In this document: positions 1 through 11,645 of the stretch, one piece after another | Layout: every line of letters starts with the position of its first letter | How positions within the stretch are numbered: the stretch's first letter is position 1 | NCBI GenBank assembly: GCA_963576475.1 | Contig: OY754981.1 | Span: forward strand, 31,782,132 to 31,846,131 | DNA: 64,000 nt | Reading direction: 5' to 3' | From: Molanna angustata | Lineage: Eukaryota; Arthropoda; Insecta; Trichoptera; Molannidae | The notes under the pieces: model-generated | Database searches by the model: none | The model's input: the letters and a program-made list of their open reading frames with translations, nothing else | Told to the model about the DNA's origin: nothing | Made by a program: the position numbers and the translations under genes

Positions 1-426
1 GTTTAACTGCCTATATTTCCAAATTTTTTAAAAATATCAAGAAAAGCCGAAACCACCCCAACTAGATAATTTGATTTTCTATAAAAAATATTAACATTGT
101 ATTAACACATCTCAATTTTTTTTTAATAATTTTTATAAAAATTGAATTTAGTGACGACATTGCTTCATACAATTTTTATGGATACTAATCTCCAAACATA
201 CATACATACCATCATTCTGTTTTCATATTCTGGGTAGGATCAAAGGACTGACCTCCATACTATCCAATCTTGACATACATACATATTATGTAGGTACATG
301 TGTTGTATAGATAATACAATATCTTAAAATATTAAATAATTTGTATTTATGGGATTATAGTTTGGTACTTCAACTATACATTCTATCGATATCGACAGTT
401 GGATCTCATGTGTTGCATGCAACTAG
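1..426 (+). mobile_element. Helitron-N1 copy A, 3' part
   Basis: This is the 3' portion of a non-autonomous Helitron-like element that begins outside the window. It ends ATCGACAGTTGGATCTC, then a 5-bp stem (CATGT-GTT-ACATG in the better copies), then CTAG at 423..426. It matches the copies ending at 1433, 27727 and 53486. There is no coding capacity. It is joined directly to the next copy. Confidence 0.75.
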
Positions 427-1433
427 TCCAACTGTCGATTTGTTCAGGAGAACTTTGTTCTCTTAACATATCGACAATGTTTCAAGCCAGAATACGCGAG
501 AAATGTATGGAGAGGTCTACTTTTTTCACGGCTTTTCCAACTTTGAAGTCAAAAAACACCAACTTAGAGGCTTCGCAGCATATATGTTCCCATACATGGA
601 TTTACTCAGAATCAGGAGTAAAACATTTTATGTAAGTTTTGTGTATGTGTGTGTCTGTGTGTGGGTGTGTGTGTCTGTGTGTGGGTGTGTCTGTGTGTCC
701 CCCCCCACCTTATAACTTTTGATCTGCTCAATTTACAGAGCCCAAATTTTCAGAATATATATACAGTTATAGGCCTACAAAACTTTTATACTCAGAATTG
801 TTAATTTTTGTTTCAGTCAGGGGTTATCAACATTTGAATTTTTATTTTATTTTTCCATATATCTCAGAAACCATAAAAGCTAGAACGCTGAAATTTGCTA
901 AAAACATAGACAAAATCTCAAATAAGTTTTTTTTAAATATTTCAGGGTTTCTCAAACATTTTTTAGTAAGAAAAATATTTTTTTATGATAAATTTATGAG
1001 TTTAACTGCCTATATTTCTAATTTTTAAAAATATCGAAAAAAGCCGAAACACCCCAACTAGATAATTTAATTTTCTATAAAAAATATTACTATTGTAAAA
1101 GTGCATCTCAATTTTTTTTAACAATTTTTATAAAAATTGAAATTAGTGACGACATTGCTTCATACACTTTGTATGGCAGTTGCCTATACACAATATGTAA
1201 GAAGACTTAATAGTTTGATACTTAATCTCCCAACATACATACAGAACCATCATGCTGTTTTCATATTCCGGGAAAAGAGGACTGACCTCCATACTGTCCT
1301 ATCTTGAAATACATACCAACATGTGTAAAATTTTTAATAATTTGTATTTATGGGTTTATAGTTTGATTCTTATTCTTCAACTATACATACTATCGCTATC
1401 GACAGTTGGATATCATGTGTTACATGCAACTAG
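427..1433 (+). mobile_element. Helitron-N1 copy B, full length
   Basis: A complete 1007-bp copy: 5' TCCAACTGTCGATT, 3' ATCGACAGTTGGAT, a short hairpin and CTAG, followed by host T. The 5' end and the 3' subterminal motif are inverse complements. The first 55 bp can also fold into a long hairpin. The interior holds a TG-rich microsatellite (about 645..695) and AT-rich filler; the short ORFs in it are not conserved coding frames. The features fit a Helitron or Helentron-associated non-autonomous element that would need RepHel supplied in trans. Confidence 0.8.
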
Positions 1434-2161
1434 TATATTTATATATTTAAGTGTTTGATTTATTTTTCTTTTAAAACTCTGATTTGCCTTGGTACAATAA
1501 ACATGTTTCATCTCTATACATGATGGATGGTATATATTTATTTATATATAACTTTTTGTATAATATATTAGGTATATAAACAAATGAATTGTCACTGGCG
1601 GACTTAGTGCGCTTACGTCAAACTAACCAGGGGGCAAGTCCGGTCAAACGGCGGAGTTTAAACCCTCCATTAAGATATTCAATTTTTGAAATTTTCTATG
1701 TAGAATTCTCTTGCTACATAGGTTTGGAGCGGCACTTGCCCTGTAGATCACAAAGTTAGACAACATAATACAGGAATAACGTACAAAACAAAAATATTGA
1801 CAGCGAAAACAAACAAGTTAATGATAACAAAACTGAGGACGTCCATTTCAAAGTTTTCGACACGTAAAACAAAAACAATACTCCTGGTTTAATGCAATAC
1901 CTAAAGCATTGTTATTTACTTTGTATGAATTATAATATTGGTCAGTTTAATCAAAACATCAAACAGAAAACAGGAATTGTCATCGGAAATACATCGATTA
2001 ATTAAAAGGATGCTAAATACATTATACTATGATAAAAAATACTTGATAAGAAATAAATCAAATATTAGGAAGGAAAAGGAGTGTATCCGGTGTTAAATAA
2101 AAATTATATTCGGGAATATGGTGTTACATAAAATATATTTCAATGTCAAAACGAATGGGCT
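1434..2161. other. AT-rich intergenic, no gene seen
   Basis: No coding frame or clear element boundary is visible. A relatively GC-rich stretch at about 1590..1760 reads like part of an interspersed repeat, but no second copy in this window confirms it. Confidence 0.4.
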
Positions 2162-2613
2162 TCAAAATTTACCTAAAGTGTTCATGTTCAATATCAAAAT
2201 TTACCTAACGTGTTCATGTTCAATATCAAAATTTGCCTAAAGTGTTCATGTTCAATATCAAAATTTACCTAAAGTGTTCATGTTCAATATCAAAATTTAC
2301 CTAAAGTGTTCATGTTCAATATCAAAATTTACCTAAAGTGTTCATGTTCAATATCAAAATTTACCTAAAGTGTTCATGTTCAATATCAAAATTTACCTAA
2401 AGTGTTCATGTTCAATATCAAAATTTACCTAAAGTGTTCATGTTCAATATCAAAATTTACCTAAAGTGTTCATGTTCAATATCAAAATTTACCTAAAGTG
2501 TTCATGTTCAATATCAAAATTTACCTAAAGTGTTCATGTTCAATATCAAAATTTACCTAAAGTGTTCATGTTCAATATCAAAATTTGCCTAAAGTGTTCA
2601 TGTTCAATATCTT
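2162..2613. repeat. 32-bp minisatellite, about 14 copies
   Basis: Direct tandem repeats of a 32-bp unit that includes TTTACCTAAAGTGTTCATG. Copies are almost identical, with a few single-base variants (AACGTG for AAAGTG in an early unit, TTGCC for TTACC in an early and the last unit). That points to recent expansion. Confidence 0.95.
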
Positions 2614-3149
2614 AAACATTCTAGTAGCAACAATTAAAAATAGCTTTGTTTTATATGTTTGAACACTCAATACAGTCAATCAATCTTTGTAAACGATTCT
2701 TTTTGATAGTATTTTATATTAATTAAAAAGAGATATTTTGTCCTTCTTGAACAGTTGTTTTACCTTATACAAACGAGATTACGTTACAAAAGTTTTTCGT
2801 TAGCATAATTAAATTATATTATAGATTTTTTTTATAAAAAAAGCATATTTGAAACAGTGTGAATCCGCGGGGGAGTATTAATTAATATAAGGCTAAAAGC
2901 TTTCGCCAGACTTGAGCACATGGCTACCAACCTCAGAGTATTTGAATGAATACTATCCAAGTTAAGTATGGAGTATTTTAACGAATATTATAGAAAATGT
3001 TTGCAACAAATAAAGAAATATCGTAGAACCTAAAACACAGTATTAATTTTTAATCAGAGTAAATTGGATGACAATGGATTTATGTTACTATAGTGTGCAT
3101 GTTTTTTATATAAATTAAAAAAATCTAGTTTGGGTTTTAGGCGTTTCTT
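2614..3149. other. Intergenic, no gene seen
   Basis: AT-rich sequence with no supported feature. Confidence 0.4.
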
Positions 3150-3569
3150 TTAGTATTTTTATTTAAAAAAATGAGAAACTCTGGAATATAGATAATTTTG
3201 AGATTGTAGATCAACGTTGTAGATTTTATGGTTATAGAGATGTATGGAAAAAAATGAAATATAAAAAAAATAATAACCCCTGACTGGACATAAAATTCGA
3301 TACTCTGAGTATTAAAGTTTTGTAGACCTAAAATTTTCTATATTTATCGAAATTTTGGGATTTGTAAATAAAGCGGATCAAAAGTAATAAGAGTGAGGGG
3401 GAAATACACACATACCCTCTCACACAATATACACACACACACATTCTGATTTCATCCATATATTATATAGAACATACATATGTATATGCTGCGAAGCCTC
3501 TAAGTTTGTGTTTTTTGCCATCCAAAATTCATTAGTAAATATATTCTCTTGAACGATTCGACAGTTCGA
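3150..3569 (-). mobile_element. Helitron-N1, truncated 5' part
   Basis: Read on the minus strand, this starts near 3569 with a degenerate version of the family 5' end and continues through the 'GCAGCATATA' block, a CA-rich microsatellite (about 3400..3440) and the 'AAAACTTTAATACTC' block. The 3' half with the CTAG end is missing. It is more diverged than the copies at 427 and 52459. Confidence 0.65.
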
Positions 3570-4337
3570 AAATTGTTAAAATGTACCATGAAGTTAAAAA
3601 TTCAATATGAAAAGAATAAACGTTAATACCCAGTGGTTGTTTGGGGATAGTAGACGAGTGTACCTTCTCAGGTAATAATATACGAGAATTGGGTGCCACA
3701 CATTTCTATCTAGGCATACCTCTTACTTATGATTTAATGGATTAATTTTCAATTTAAAAGTTTTGTCAATGATAATTTATTTAATGATGCCGAGTTTTCA
3801 AAAAAATAAAATTGGCTAAACTTAAATAGAAATAAAAAAAACACATTATACCAACGAGGTATGTAGGTATAAACGTTGACGATATTACTTTAAATATTAT
3901 CGTACATATAATGAGGGTAAACTTTTAGGGACAGTTACAAAACGAAATTTATGAAAAAGCTTGTGTTTTAGTATTATTTGGTAAATGGTTAAAATGGTTT
4001 TACCTGCAGACAATGCTGTATGTCAGTATTTAATATGGAAGCAAGGAAAGCTTTGGGGAACAAATAATCATTTTTCCCAATTTTTCTTTTAACAATCGTC
4101 CAGGGATTCCCACAAAGTCGTGAGATTCCCCTTAAAGTTTACTAATGATAACGAGGGTTGAACATTATACCTACTCATAATACACCGCCCTGCTTACCCT
4201 CAAATATCGCTTACACTATCCGCCCAATAGAAATACATATGTATGTATTATCAAATCTCATGAAAAACAAAGGTTATGAAGCCATTTCTAGGTACACAAC
4301 ATCACATTGTGCCAATAATTTTATTTTTACCGTTTTA
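3570..4337. other. Intergenic, no gene seen
   Basis: AT-rich, no supported feature. Confidence 0.4.
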
Positions 4338-4408
4338 GACTGTGTTGTGGCACGATTGGTAAGGAGTTCTGCGCGGGTGTCCAAGGTTCGATCCCCAGCA
4401 GAAGACAT
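4338..4408 (+). mobile_element. SINE-3 tRNA-like head
   Basis: Shows pol III promoter-like boxes: an A-box-like GCACGATTGGTAAGGAGT and a B-box GGTTCGATCCC, followed by CCAGCAGAAG. The same head occurs near 9320. A Helitron-N1 copy begins six bases downstream, so the SINE body is cut off. It is unlikely to be a functional tRNA because no full cloverleaf is visible. Confidence 0.55.
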
Positions 4409-4569
4409 ATTTATCCAACTGTCAATTTGTTCAAGAGAATTTATTTCTCTTAATAAATCGACAGTACGAGAGAATTTAATGCAATCATGCAAAAAAACAC
4501 CAAATTAGAGGGTTCTCAGTATATATTATTTTCTATATATGAATAAATTCAGAATTCGGAGTAGTATTT

Positions 4570-4820
4570 TTTGTTATCCTTTCCTTTCCTTCTACTTGTT
4601 GTTTTCCTATCATTGATGTGAACCGTTCTGATATTCTATCTTTTTTTTTCTCCTTATGTAATTTTATTCTGTTATCTTTGCAATCTTTATTTTTACTAAT
4701 TCATTTTTGTCATGTCAATATCTTATTGCCATTATAATATGATAGTATATCAAAATGAACTCTGGTTGCTCGGCAGAAATTACCGTTTGGCAATAAACCC
4801 GCTGGTAAAAAAATACATAA
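4570..4820 (+). mobile_element. LINE/SINE 3'-tail insertion
   Basis: A T-rich segment ends with CGGCAGAAATTACCGTTTGG, CAATAAACCCGC and an A-rich run. Similar tails lie at about 9445..9480 and 63335..63375. It sits inside the Helitron-N1 copy, between the 'CGGAGTAG' and 'CCCCCCTTATAAC' blocks. Boundaries are approximate. Confidence 0.4.
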
Positions 4821-5036
4821 ACTGGAAGTTCATGTGTTTTTCATCCCCCCCTTATAACTTTGGAACCGCTTATCGCACACAGCCTAAAATTTCAGAAGTT
4901 ATAGAAAATTCAAGGTTAACAAAACTTTTTAACTCAGAAATTCAAGTCGGGTGCTATCAACGATAGAATTTTATTTTATACTTCCACATATCTCAAGACC
5001 CATTAAAGATAGAACGCTGGAAATTTTTAAACATAT

Positions 5037-5409
5037 ATAAAAAGGCAATATCCGCAGGTGTTACAAGGGAGGATAGAATTAGAAACGAATACGTCCGAGG
5101 AAGTTTTGGGGTCGCGCCTATTCCGGAGAAATTAAAAGAAACAAGACTCCGATGGTACGGACACGTAAGCAGACGAAGTGATGATCACGTGGTCAAACTC
5201 GCACTGGACATACACACACAGCAGTCCAGAACTAGAGGTCGTCCACAGGCCACCTGGTGGACAAATATTGAAAGGGAGCTGAGGAAGGAGCAGCTAACCA
5301 GAGAGATGACACAAGATCGAAAGGTCTGGCGATTACGTACCAGAAGGGCCGACCCCAGATGAACTGGGAAGAGGCAAGGAAGAAGAAGAAGAAGATAAAA
5401 AGGCAATAT
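5037..5409 (+). mobile_element. RTE-type LINE, 5'-truncated, with 15-bp target duplication
   Basis: The 15-bp sequence ATAAAAAGGCAATAT occurs at 5037..5051 and again at 5395..5409. Between them lies a LINE 3' end carrying part of the reverse-transcriptase ORF and an AGAAGAAGAAGAAG tail. This is the signature of target-primed reverse transcription with 5' truncation. Removing one repeat and the insert restores the Helitron-N1 body. Confidence 0.9.
5054..5362 (+). pseudogene. RTE LINE reverse transcriptase, C-terminal end
   Basis: Open for 102 codons with no start codon because of 5' truncation. Visible motifs are EDRIRNEYVRG, LRWYGHVSRRSDD and RTRGRPQATWW, the typical C-terminal region of RTE-clade endonuclease/reverse-transcriptase polyproteins, ending at TGA before the GAA-rich tail. 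The frame is intact, so the insertion is fairly recent, but the fragment has no catalytic domain. It belongs to a different subfamily from the copies near 31.3 and 41.8 kb, which end WRSVLSAYPK. Confidence 0.8.
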
Positions 5410-5775
5410 CTCGAACATTATTTATAAAAAAAATTCCAGGATTTTTCAATTTTTTTTATTAAGAAAAATACTTTTTTATGACATATTTTTGTGTTTAACT
5501 GCCTATATTTTCAAATATTACAAAAATATCGAAAACTCTGAAACATCCCCAACTAGATTATTTAATTTTCTATAAATATATACACATTGTAGCAGAACTT
5601 AATCTTATTTTTTTGTAAAAAATATATTTACTTACGATATCGTTTCTTACGATTTGTATGGCAGAAAATATAGTATCTACGGGAACTTAATCTTCATACA
5701 AACATGCATATCATCAAGCTTTTACGTATTCGGGGTAGGAAAAGGGATTGAACTCCACACTATCTTATCCTAACA

Positions 5776-6162
5776 AAAATGTCAGTTGAAGATAGTGTGG
5801 ATTATTGCTACAGGAGTTTTATGTATGTCAAGATAGAAATATGTGGCGTTCGGATCTCTCTGCCTACCCCGTAAGGGACAGATTAATCCACCAATTTGTC
5901 TAAGCCCGAGTACGGTAATTTCGGTGCTAAGATATATTATGCGTTGTATTGTATTTAAGTCAATGATTTACTTGACATTATGACTGGTTAATATTGAGCT
6001 CTTAGTTCGGTTGACATTATAAAGCTATTGAAAATATGTATATAAATGTAAACAATAATGGTTTAAGGATGCTTTCCCTTGGAACTTCAATTCAATTTCC
6101 TTTTCGTAATATCCAGCCATTAAGGATATTGAATTTCACTCAGTAAACCTTTATTTTATACT
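5776..6162 (+). other. Short RTE tail plus intergenic sequence
   Basis: About 5822..5886 matches the extreme 3' end of the RTE-A subfamily (tgtCAAGATAG, GGCGTTCGG, CTCTGCCTACCCC). The rest up to the satellite has no recognised feature. Confidence 0.55.
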
Positions 6163-7653
6163 ATCAACTTTGTAATGACTCTAAAGTTGCGGATGTGTGC
6201 TTTTATATGTCTAGTAATAGTTTAGTTTTCCACAGACTAAGAGTTGTATTAGCAATTATTTGGAAATTCTGTCTCTTTACACACACATGAATGTCATATT
6301 ATCCCGCACATATCAACTTTGTAATGACTCTAAAGTTGCGGATGTGTGCTTTTATATGTCTAGTAATAGTTTAGTTTTCCACAGACTAAGAGTTGTATTA
6401 GCAATTATTTGGAAATTCTGTCTCTTTACACACACATGAATGTCATATTATCCCGCACATATCAACTTTGTAATGACTCTAAAGTTGCGGATGTGTGCTT
6501 TTATATGTCTAGTAATAGTTTAGTTTTCCACAGACTAAGAGTTGTATTAGCAATTATTTGGAAATTCTGTCTCTTTACACACACATGAATGTCATATTAT
6601 CCCGCACATATCAACTTTGTAATGACTCTAAAGTTGCGGATGTGTGCTTTTATATGTCTAGTAATAGTTTAGTTTTCCACAGACTAAGAGTTGTATTAGC
6701 AATTATTTGGAAATTCTGTCTCTTTACACACACATGAATGTCATATTATCCCGCACATATCAACTTTGTAATGACTCTAAAGTTGCGGATGTGTGCTTTT
6801 ATATGTCTAGTAATAGTTTAGTTTTCCACAGACTAAGAGTTGTATTAGCAATTATTTGGAAATTCTGTCTCTTTACACACACATGAATGTCATATTATCC
6901 CGCACATATCAACTTTGTAATGACTCTAAAGTTGCGGATGTGTGCTTTTATATGTCTAGTAATAGTTTAGTTTTCCACAGACTAAGAGTTGTATTAGCAA
7001 TTATTTGGAAATTCTGTCTCTTTACACACACATGAATGTCATATTATCCCGCACATATCAACTTTGTAATGACTCTAAAGTTGCGGATGTGTGCTTTTAT
7101 ATGTCTAGTAATAGTTTAGTTTTCCACAGACTAAGAGTTGTATTAGCAATTATTTGGAAATTCTGTCTCTTTACACACACATGAATGTCATATTATCCCG
7201 CACATATCAACTTTGTTATGACTCTAAAGTTGCGGATGTGTGCTTTTATATGTCTAGTAATAGTTTAGTTTTCCACAGACTAAGAGTTGTATTAGCAATT
7301 ATTTGGAAATTCTGTCTCTTTACACACACATGAATGTCATATTATCCCGCACATATCAACTTTGTTATGACTCTAAAGTTGCGGATGTGTGCTTTTATAT
7401 GTCTAGTAATAGTTTAGTTTTCCACAGACTAAGAGTTGTATTAGCAATTATTTGGAAATTCTGTCTCTTTACACACACATGAATGTCATATTATCCCGCA
7501 CATATCAACTTTGTTATGACTCTAAAGTTGCGGATGTGTGCTTTTATATGTCTAGTAATAGTTTAGTTTTCCACAGACTAAGAGTTGTATTAGCAATTAT
7601 TTGGAAATTCTGTCTCTTTACACACGCATGAATGTCATATTATCCCGCACATA
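6163..7653. repeat. 149-bp satellite, 10 tandem units
   Basis: Ten head-to-tail units start at 6163, 6312, 6461, 6610, 6759, 6908, 7057, 7206, 7355 and 7504, exactly 149 bp apart. The units look identical except that units 8-10 carry GTTATGAC instead of GTAATGAC, and unit 10 has CACGCATG instead of CACACATG. The ordered variants show growth by neighbouring-unit duplication. No ORF crosses the units. Confidence 0.97.
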
Positions 7654-8215
7654 TTCGTCTGTTGCTCGTTGTTCAAGCTTTTTTTCTTTTAAAGCTAAAA
7701 CTCCTTGAATGATTTAAACTTTCTGAAACTTCCGGAATGTAGGAGCATTTTTTAAGTACTGGTAGATTATTAAAAAACACAGAAAATAAATTAACCTGAT
7801 CTTTTAATTTTGTTAATGGTTACTTTATTTAAATAATACAACAAATTGATACAGTATTGTAACTTAAATATTAAAGAATTTGCCTGTTAAACAGTTGAAT
7901 TTGTTAAATTTGACTGTTAATAAAGCCTGTTCTAAATACAAACAATTATTAGGTACGCAATATGTGACATTCAGAAGAAAACTTTCCACACTTATAAATT
8001 AACCTAATAAACTAGCTTTTATTTGTGTTTTTCTCTAGTTATAATGTTTCTTTTTTTATCTGTTTGTTTTTAGTTGTATCTTTTATAGTAATGCTTTCCT
8101 TTTTCCTTTCTTTTGTTAATATCTTCCAATATTTTTCTTTGTTGTGATCATAGTTTTTATTGTATATTTTAATTTTTATATTTTAATTTATTTTTGCTGC
8201 ATAAATTATTAACTG
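7654..8215. other. Intergenic, no gene seen
   Basis: T-rich and A-rich, with no supported feature apart from a T-rich lead into the following repeat. Confidence 0.4.
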
Positions 8216-8510
8216 CAGCTGTGAGGCACCGGCTTAGAATAGTGCTTCCACTCTTTTCTATTATTGTTTTCGAGTGTCCCGTAAGAGCCGGGTAGTCGAA
8301 ACAGGCAACAATATCATCTCACATAGTTCAGCAATGAGGTTCACCACCCATTCTGAATATAGTGCCTTTTTAGGTGAGACGAGACTGGTGTGTAGGTATA
8401 CACAGATATGTTGTGCTCCCTTTTATAAGGCAATGCACTCCCGCACACCTTTCGCTGATTACCCCACATTGTGGGATATGCCGTGATGGTATGAATGAAT
8501 GAATAAATTA
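8216..8510 (+). mobile_element. Rep-B interspersed repeat
   Basis: A repeat of about 290 bp, with other copies at 45672..45960 (minus), 46055..46312 (plus) and 58365..58650 (plus). Landmarks are GGCTTAGAATAGTGCTTCCA, AGCAATGAGGTTCACCACCC and the end CCCACATTGTGGGATATGCC, then GTGATGGTATGAATGAAT. The end resembles an RTE-LINE tail, so it may be the 3' UTR of an RTE family. Not protein coding. Confidence 0.7.
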
Positions 8511-9305
8511 TTAATAAATTTCAAAATAAACTCAAAGAATACAAAGTACGAAAGTATAAAAAATTAAAAGAATTTGTGAGGGTAAGGGTGTGTTTGCAAG
8601 TGTTAAAAAATCTCTTTCCGATTGCAAATATTATCTTAGAACAAACGTCAAGTCTCTCTCTGACTCTTCTCTCCCTCTCCGAATCAACCAAACAGTAACC
8701 AGCTTTCCAAAATTATGTCCACTCGATTGGAATAAGTGCAAGATATCAGATACAACTCTATTATATATTTTGGGTGCTAAAAATGTGTAGTGTCTCTGGA
8801 AAAAATGTAGTTAGTGAAAATAAATAGTTTAATATAAATTTTTATACAAAACCCTTATATATTCTCTGAAAAATGGAAGTATTCTATCATGGAAGTATTC
8901 CATGCTATGCAACGCTTTAAAACTTAACATATTAAGGAAAATGCAATTCCCTTCGTATTCAGTAAATGATATCGCATTGGAAATTCCTTATATTCTCGTT
9001 CCAAATCCCACACGTGTTGAACGAGACCATTTCAGCAAGTTAAGGCTATCACATCCAGGAGGAACACTCTGGAACAAATTGGACGTGTTTGGTTTATCTT
9101 AACTATAAATCTCTTTGAGCCAAGTCTTCCCTTTCTCTATTTTTATCTTTAAACTCTTCTCTCTTGCTTCATTTCTAGATAGATAATACCATCAATTGAC
9201 TTTTATTGACAACGGATACAATTTATTGAGGAACTTTCCTCAAACTTAACATACTTTTGGAGAAAAATTATACTTGGTCATGCAACTAAGGTTGAGAGAT
9301 AAAAT
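8511..9305. other. Intergenic, no gene supported
   Basis: Two short open frames (8590..8790, 8902..9102) show no recognisable motif or splice context. Confidence 0.4.
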
Positions 9306-9309
9306 ATAC

Positions 9310-9560
9310 TAACTTTATCCGCATAGTTGGTAAGCTAGACGAACGACCTCTGTGGAACAGTTTCTGTGCGGGCGTCCTGGGTTAGATCCCCAGCAGAGGA
9401 GAAATTATATAAATTGTTGCTTCTTTGGGCTGGAAACACTGGTTTTTTGGAAGAAATTGCCAAATGGCAATAAACTCGAAGTGTTTAGTGTTATTATGGT
9501 TCAACTACAACCTTTTACTCTCGACTAATAAAAGTTATTATACTATTGTTTTTGGTGCAA
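9310..9560 (+). mobile_element. SINE-3 copy
   Basis: A tRNA-like head (about 9322..9402) has an A-box-like TAGTTGGTAAG and a B-box-like GGGTTAGATCCCC, followed by CAGCAGAGG, as at 4338. Downstream is GGAAGAAATTGCCAAATGGC and AATAAACTCG, the tail also seen near 4770. The B box has drifted (TTAGA for TTCGA), so promoter activity is doubtful. Confidence 0.55.
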
Positions 9561-10969
9561 AAAACTTAAAGAATTACATTTTTTGAAGTGCCCCGAGCAA
9601 GTCGACTACGATATATTTAGAAATATTTATTTATTTATTCACTTATAGATACTTAAATAAACCCAATCTATACACAGTCTTACACGTGACGTGAATGTAT
9701 TCCAGACACAGATTGCAAATTGCAGATTGCAAACCCTTCCCCAACGCAACGTAGTGCGCTTCTTCGGAAGAGTATATTGGACCCTACGTAGCCATGTTAA
9801 AAAAGGTACCTGAGAGCTTTTATACTAAGACTTGGATGAATTTTGATTTGCAAAACATGAGAGCGAAACCGAAATCGATGAAAAAATCGAAATGCTATTG
9901 AAATGACGATTAAGGGGAGGTCCAAAGTATGTCAAAAAATGGTCGCAGTGCGGGGGGCGTGTAGGTCCCACTACTAACTTAATAATAATATACATACATA
10001 CAAAAAATGACATTTTACCTCGTTTGCGCCTGCAGTGCCCTAGATAACTAGCTAAAATAAACTTAATAGTGGATACCAAATAATATCAAAATATAAAGAC
10101 CATTACAAATAATGTAGCCCAAATTAATATATATACAATTTGTTTGACGTTGTCAAAACCTCTGAACAAATAAACACCCCAATACATTACAATACCTCAA
10201 TTAAACTGTGTTAGAAAAAAGCTAATTTACCTATCTGGGAGACACATCGTTATCAGTTTTGTCCGACCTTAAGTTTCGACCACCTTCGGCAAAAAAAAAA
10301 ATAAGGAAGTTTCTTTTCAACTGATAAAAACTGAATAACTCGTTCTAACGTGCGAGTTAATATATCTTCATGAGTACTTATTGCATTATAGACAAAGATC
10401 CAGCGACTGTCAGATTTTTCTTGAAAGATACCATAGCAGGTATCAACAACGGATACTATAATGAATCCCGGGAGGCGGTCACTTTAGCCGAAAACAGACT
10501 TCAATATGTCGAAAATTGTCATTGTGTAAAGCGTGATTTTTTATGTATACTACGACGTGTGATACAAATGTGAACAGCTCCATTTGAAATGCTAAACCAC
10601 TAGATCACACGGCATTTTATCGTGCCCGACACACGACAAATGCGAACGGGCACTTAGCTGCTGTGACCCCGAACCATCTTGATAAAAAATATATTTTTGT
10701 AAGGTATATTTTGATGATAACTAATTTATAGAGTTGAATAACTGATATTTATTTAAAAAAATATGGGATAATTTTTATCTTTATAAATTGGTGTATATTG
10801 GGTGAGGGCGGGTTAATGTGTATATTGGGTAAGGGCTGGTTAATGTGGAAAAAGTAGGGTTGCCATAACTTATAGGAAACAAAAATTTCATGCACAAAAC
10901 TCTACAACAGGTTCCAAGCCTAAATGCATCGTTTCGATTACGCAGGCGTATTTTTTAAATGAAATGAGG
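9561..10969. other. Intergenic, no gene supported
   Basis: Only local duplications are visible: CAGATTGCAAATTG-type repeats near 9710..9740 and a 29-bp direct repeat at about 10791..10850. The 67-codon ORF at 10370..10573 has no recognised domain. Confidence 0.4.
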
Positions 10970-11645
10970 ATCAACTTGACAAACTTGAGAGACTGCAAAA
11001 TATCTGCATACGAACTGTGTTGGTCTTAAAAAGTTTGATCATGTGTCTGAAAGCAGAAGACAGTTGAAGTGGCTCAAAATACGAGAACGAAGAAATTCCC
11101 ATGTTCTTTCCTTATTTTATCAGACACTTAAGATTCCTCTCACACCTAAGTACCTCAAGGAGAAATTTACCCATCTTTCATCTCATGGCCTAAATTTACG
11201 GTCTCAAAACCAAAGTAGGTACACTATCAATACCAATATACTGCACACATCTTCCTACACTTATGTACATACTCGTTCACAATACACGCAGCTCGGCTGT
11301 GGAACCAATTACCCAATGGTATAAGAGAAGCTCCTAACTTTTAATGTACTTCAAGAAGCTTCTCTAGTCACACTTCTTATCCTCATACCTATAATTCCTT
11401 TATCCTTCATCTCTTCCCAATCCATTCTTTTCCTATTTTTGGACATTATCATTATTATTTTAAATTACGTTATTTTATATAAAATTTTGTTTTATTTTTC
11501 TTTCTCATTGTCATATATACCTATTACTTTTTATTTTATGTTCTATGTATTTTTTGTACTTGCTCGTACTGTATTTACTAGTGTGGTTGACTTATGTGGT
11601 TTTTTTCTATGTTATAAAAGTATTTTATTAATATTATTATTAATC
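10970..11645 (+). pseudogene. CR1/Jockey-superfamily LINE, 3' end
   Basis: Broken reading frames resemble the C-terminal part of a non-LTR reverse transcriptase: a LERLQNICIRTVLVL-like block, then VSESRRQLKWLKIRERRNSH (11045..11105), then ARLWNQLPNGIREAPNF after a frame change near 11280. A T-rich 3' UTR follows and ends in an ATT-rich microsatellite at about 11630..11645, as in CR1/L2-type LINEs. Frameshifts and lack of the catalytic domain make it a dead 5'-truncated copy. Confidence 0.65.

Larger units (their letters stand above)
4414..5775 (+). mobile_element. Helitron-N1, diverged and doubly interrupted
   Basis: The 5' TC end follows an A, as for Helitron insertion. The body can be followed to about 5775, where the 'CACACTATCTTATCC' block corresponds to the family 3' region; the CTAG terminus is lost. 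Two later insertions interrupt it, at about 4570..4820 and exactly at 5052..5394. Confidence 0.7.

Noticed and set aside
2162..2613. CRISPR-like regular spacing
   Set aside because: Units are contiguous with no variable spacers, and the genome is eukaryotic; simple minisatellite.
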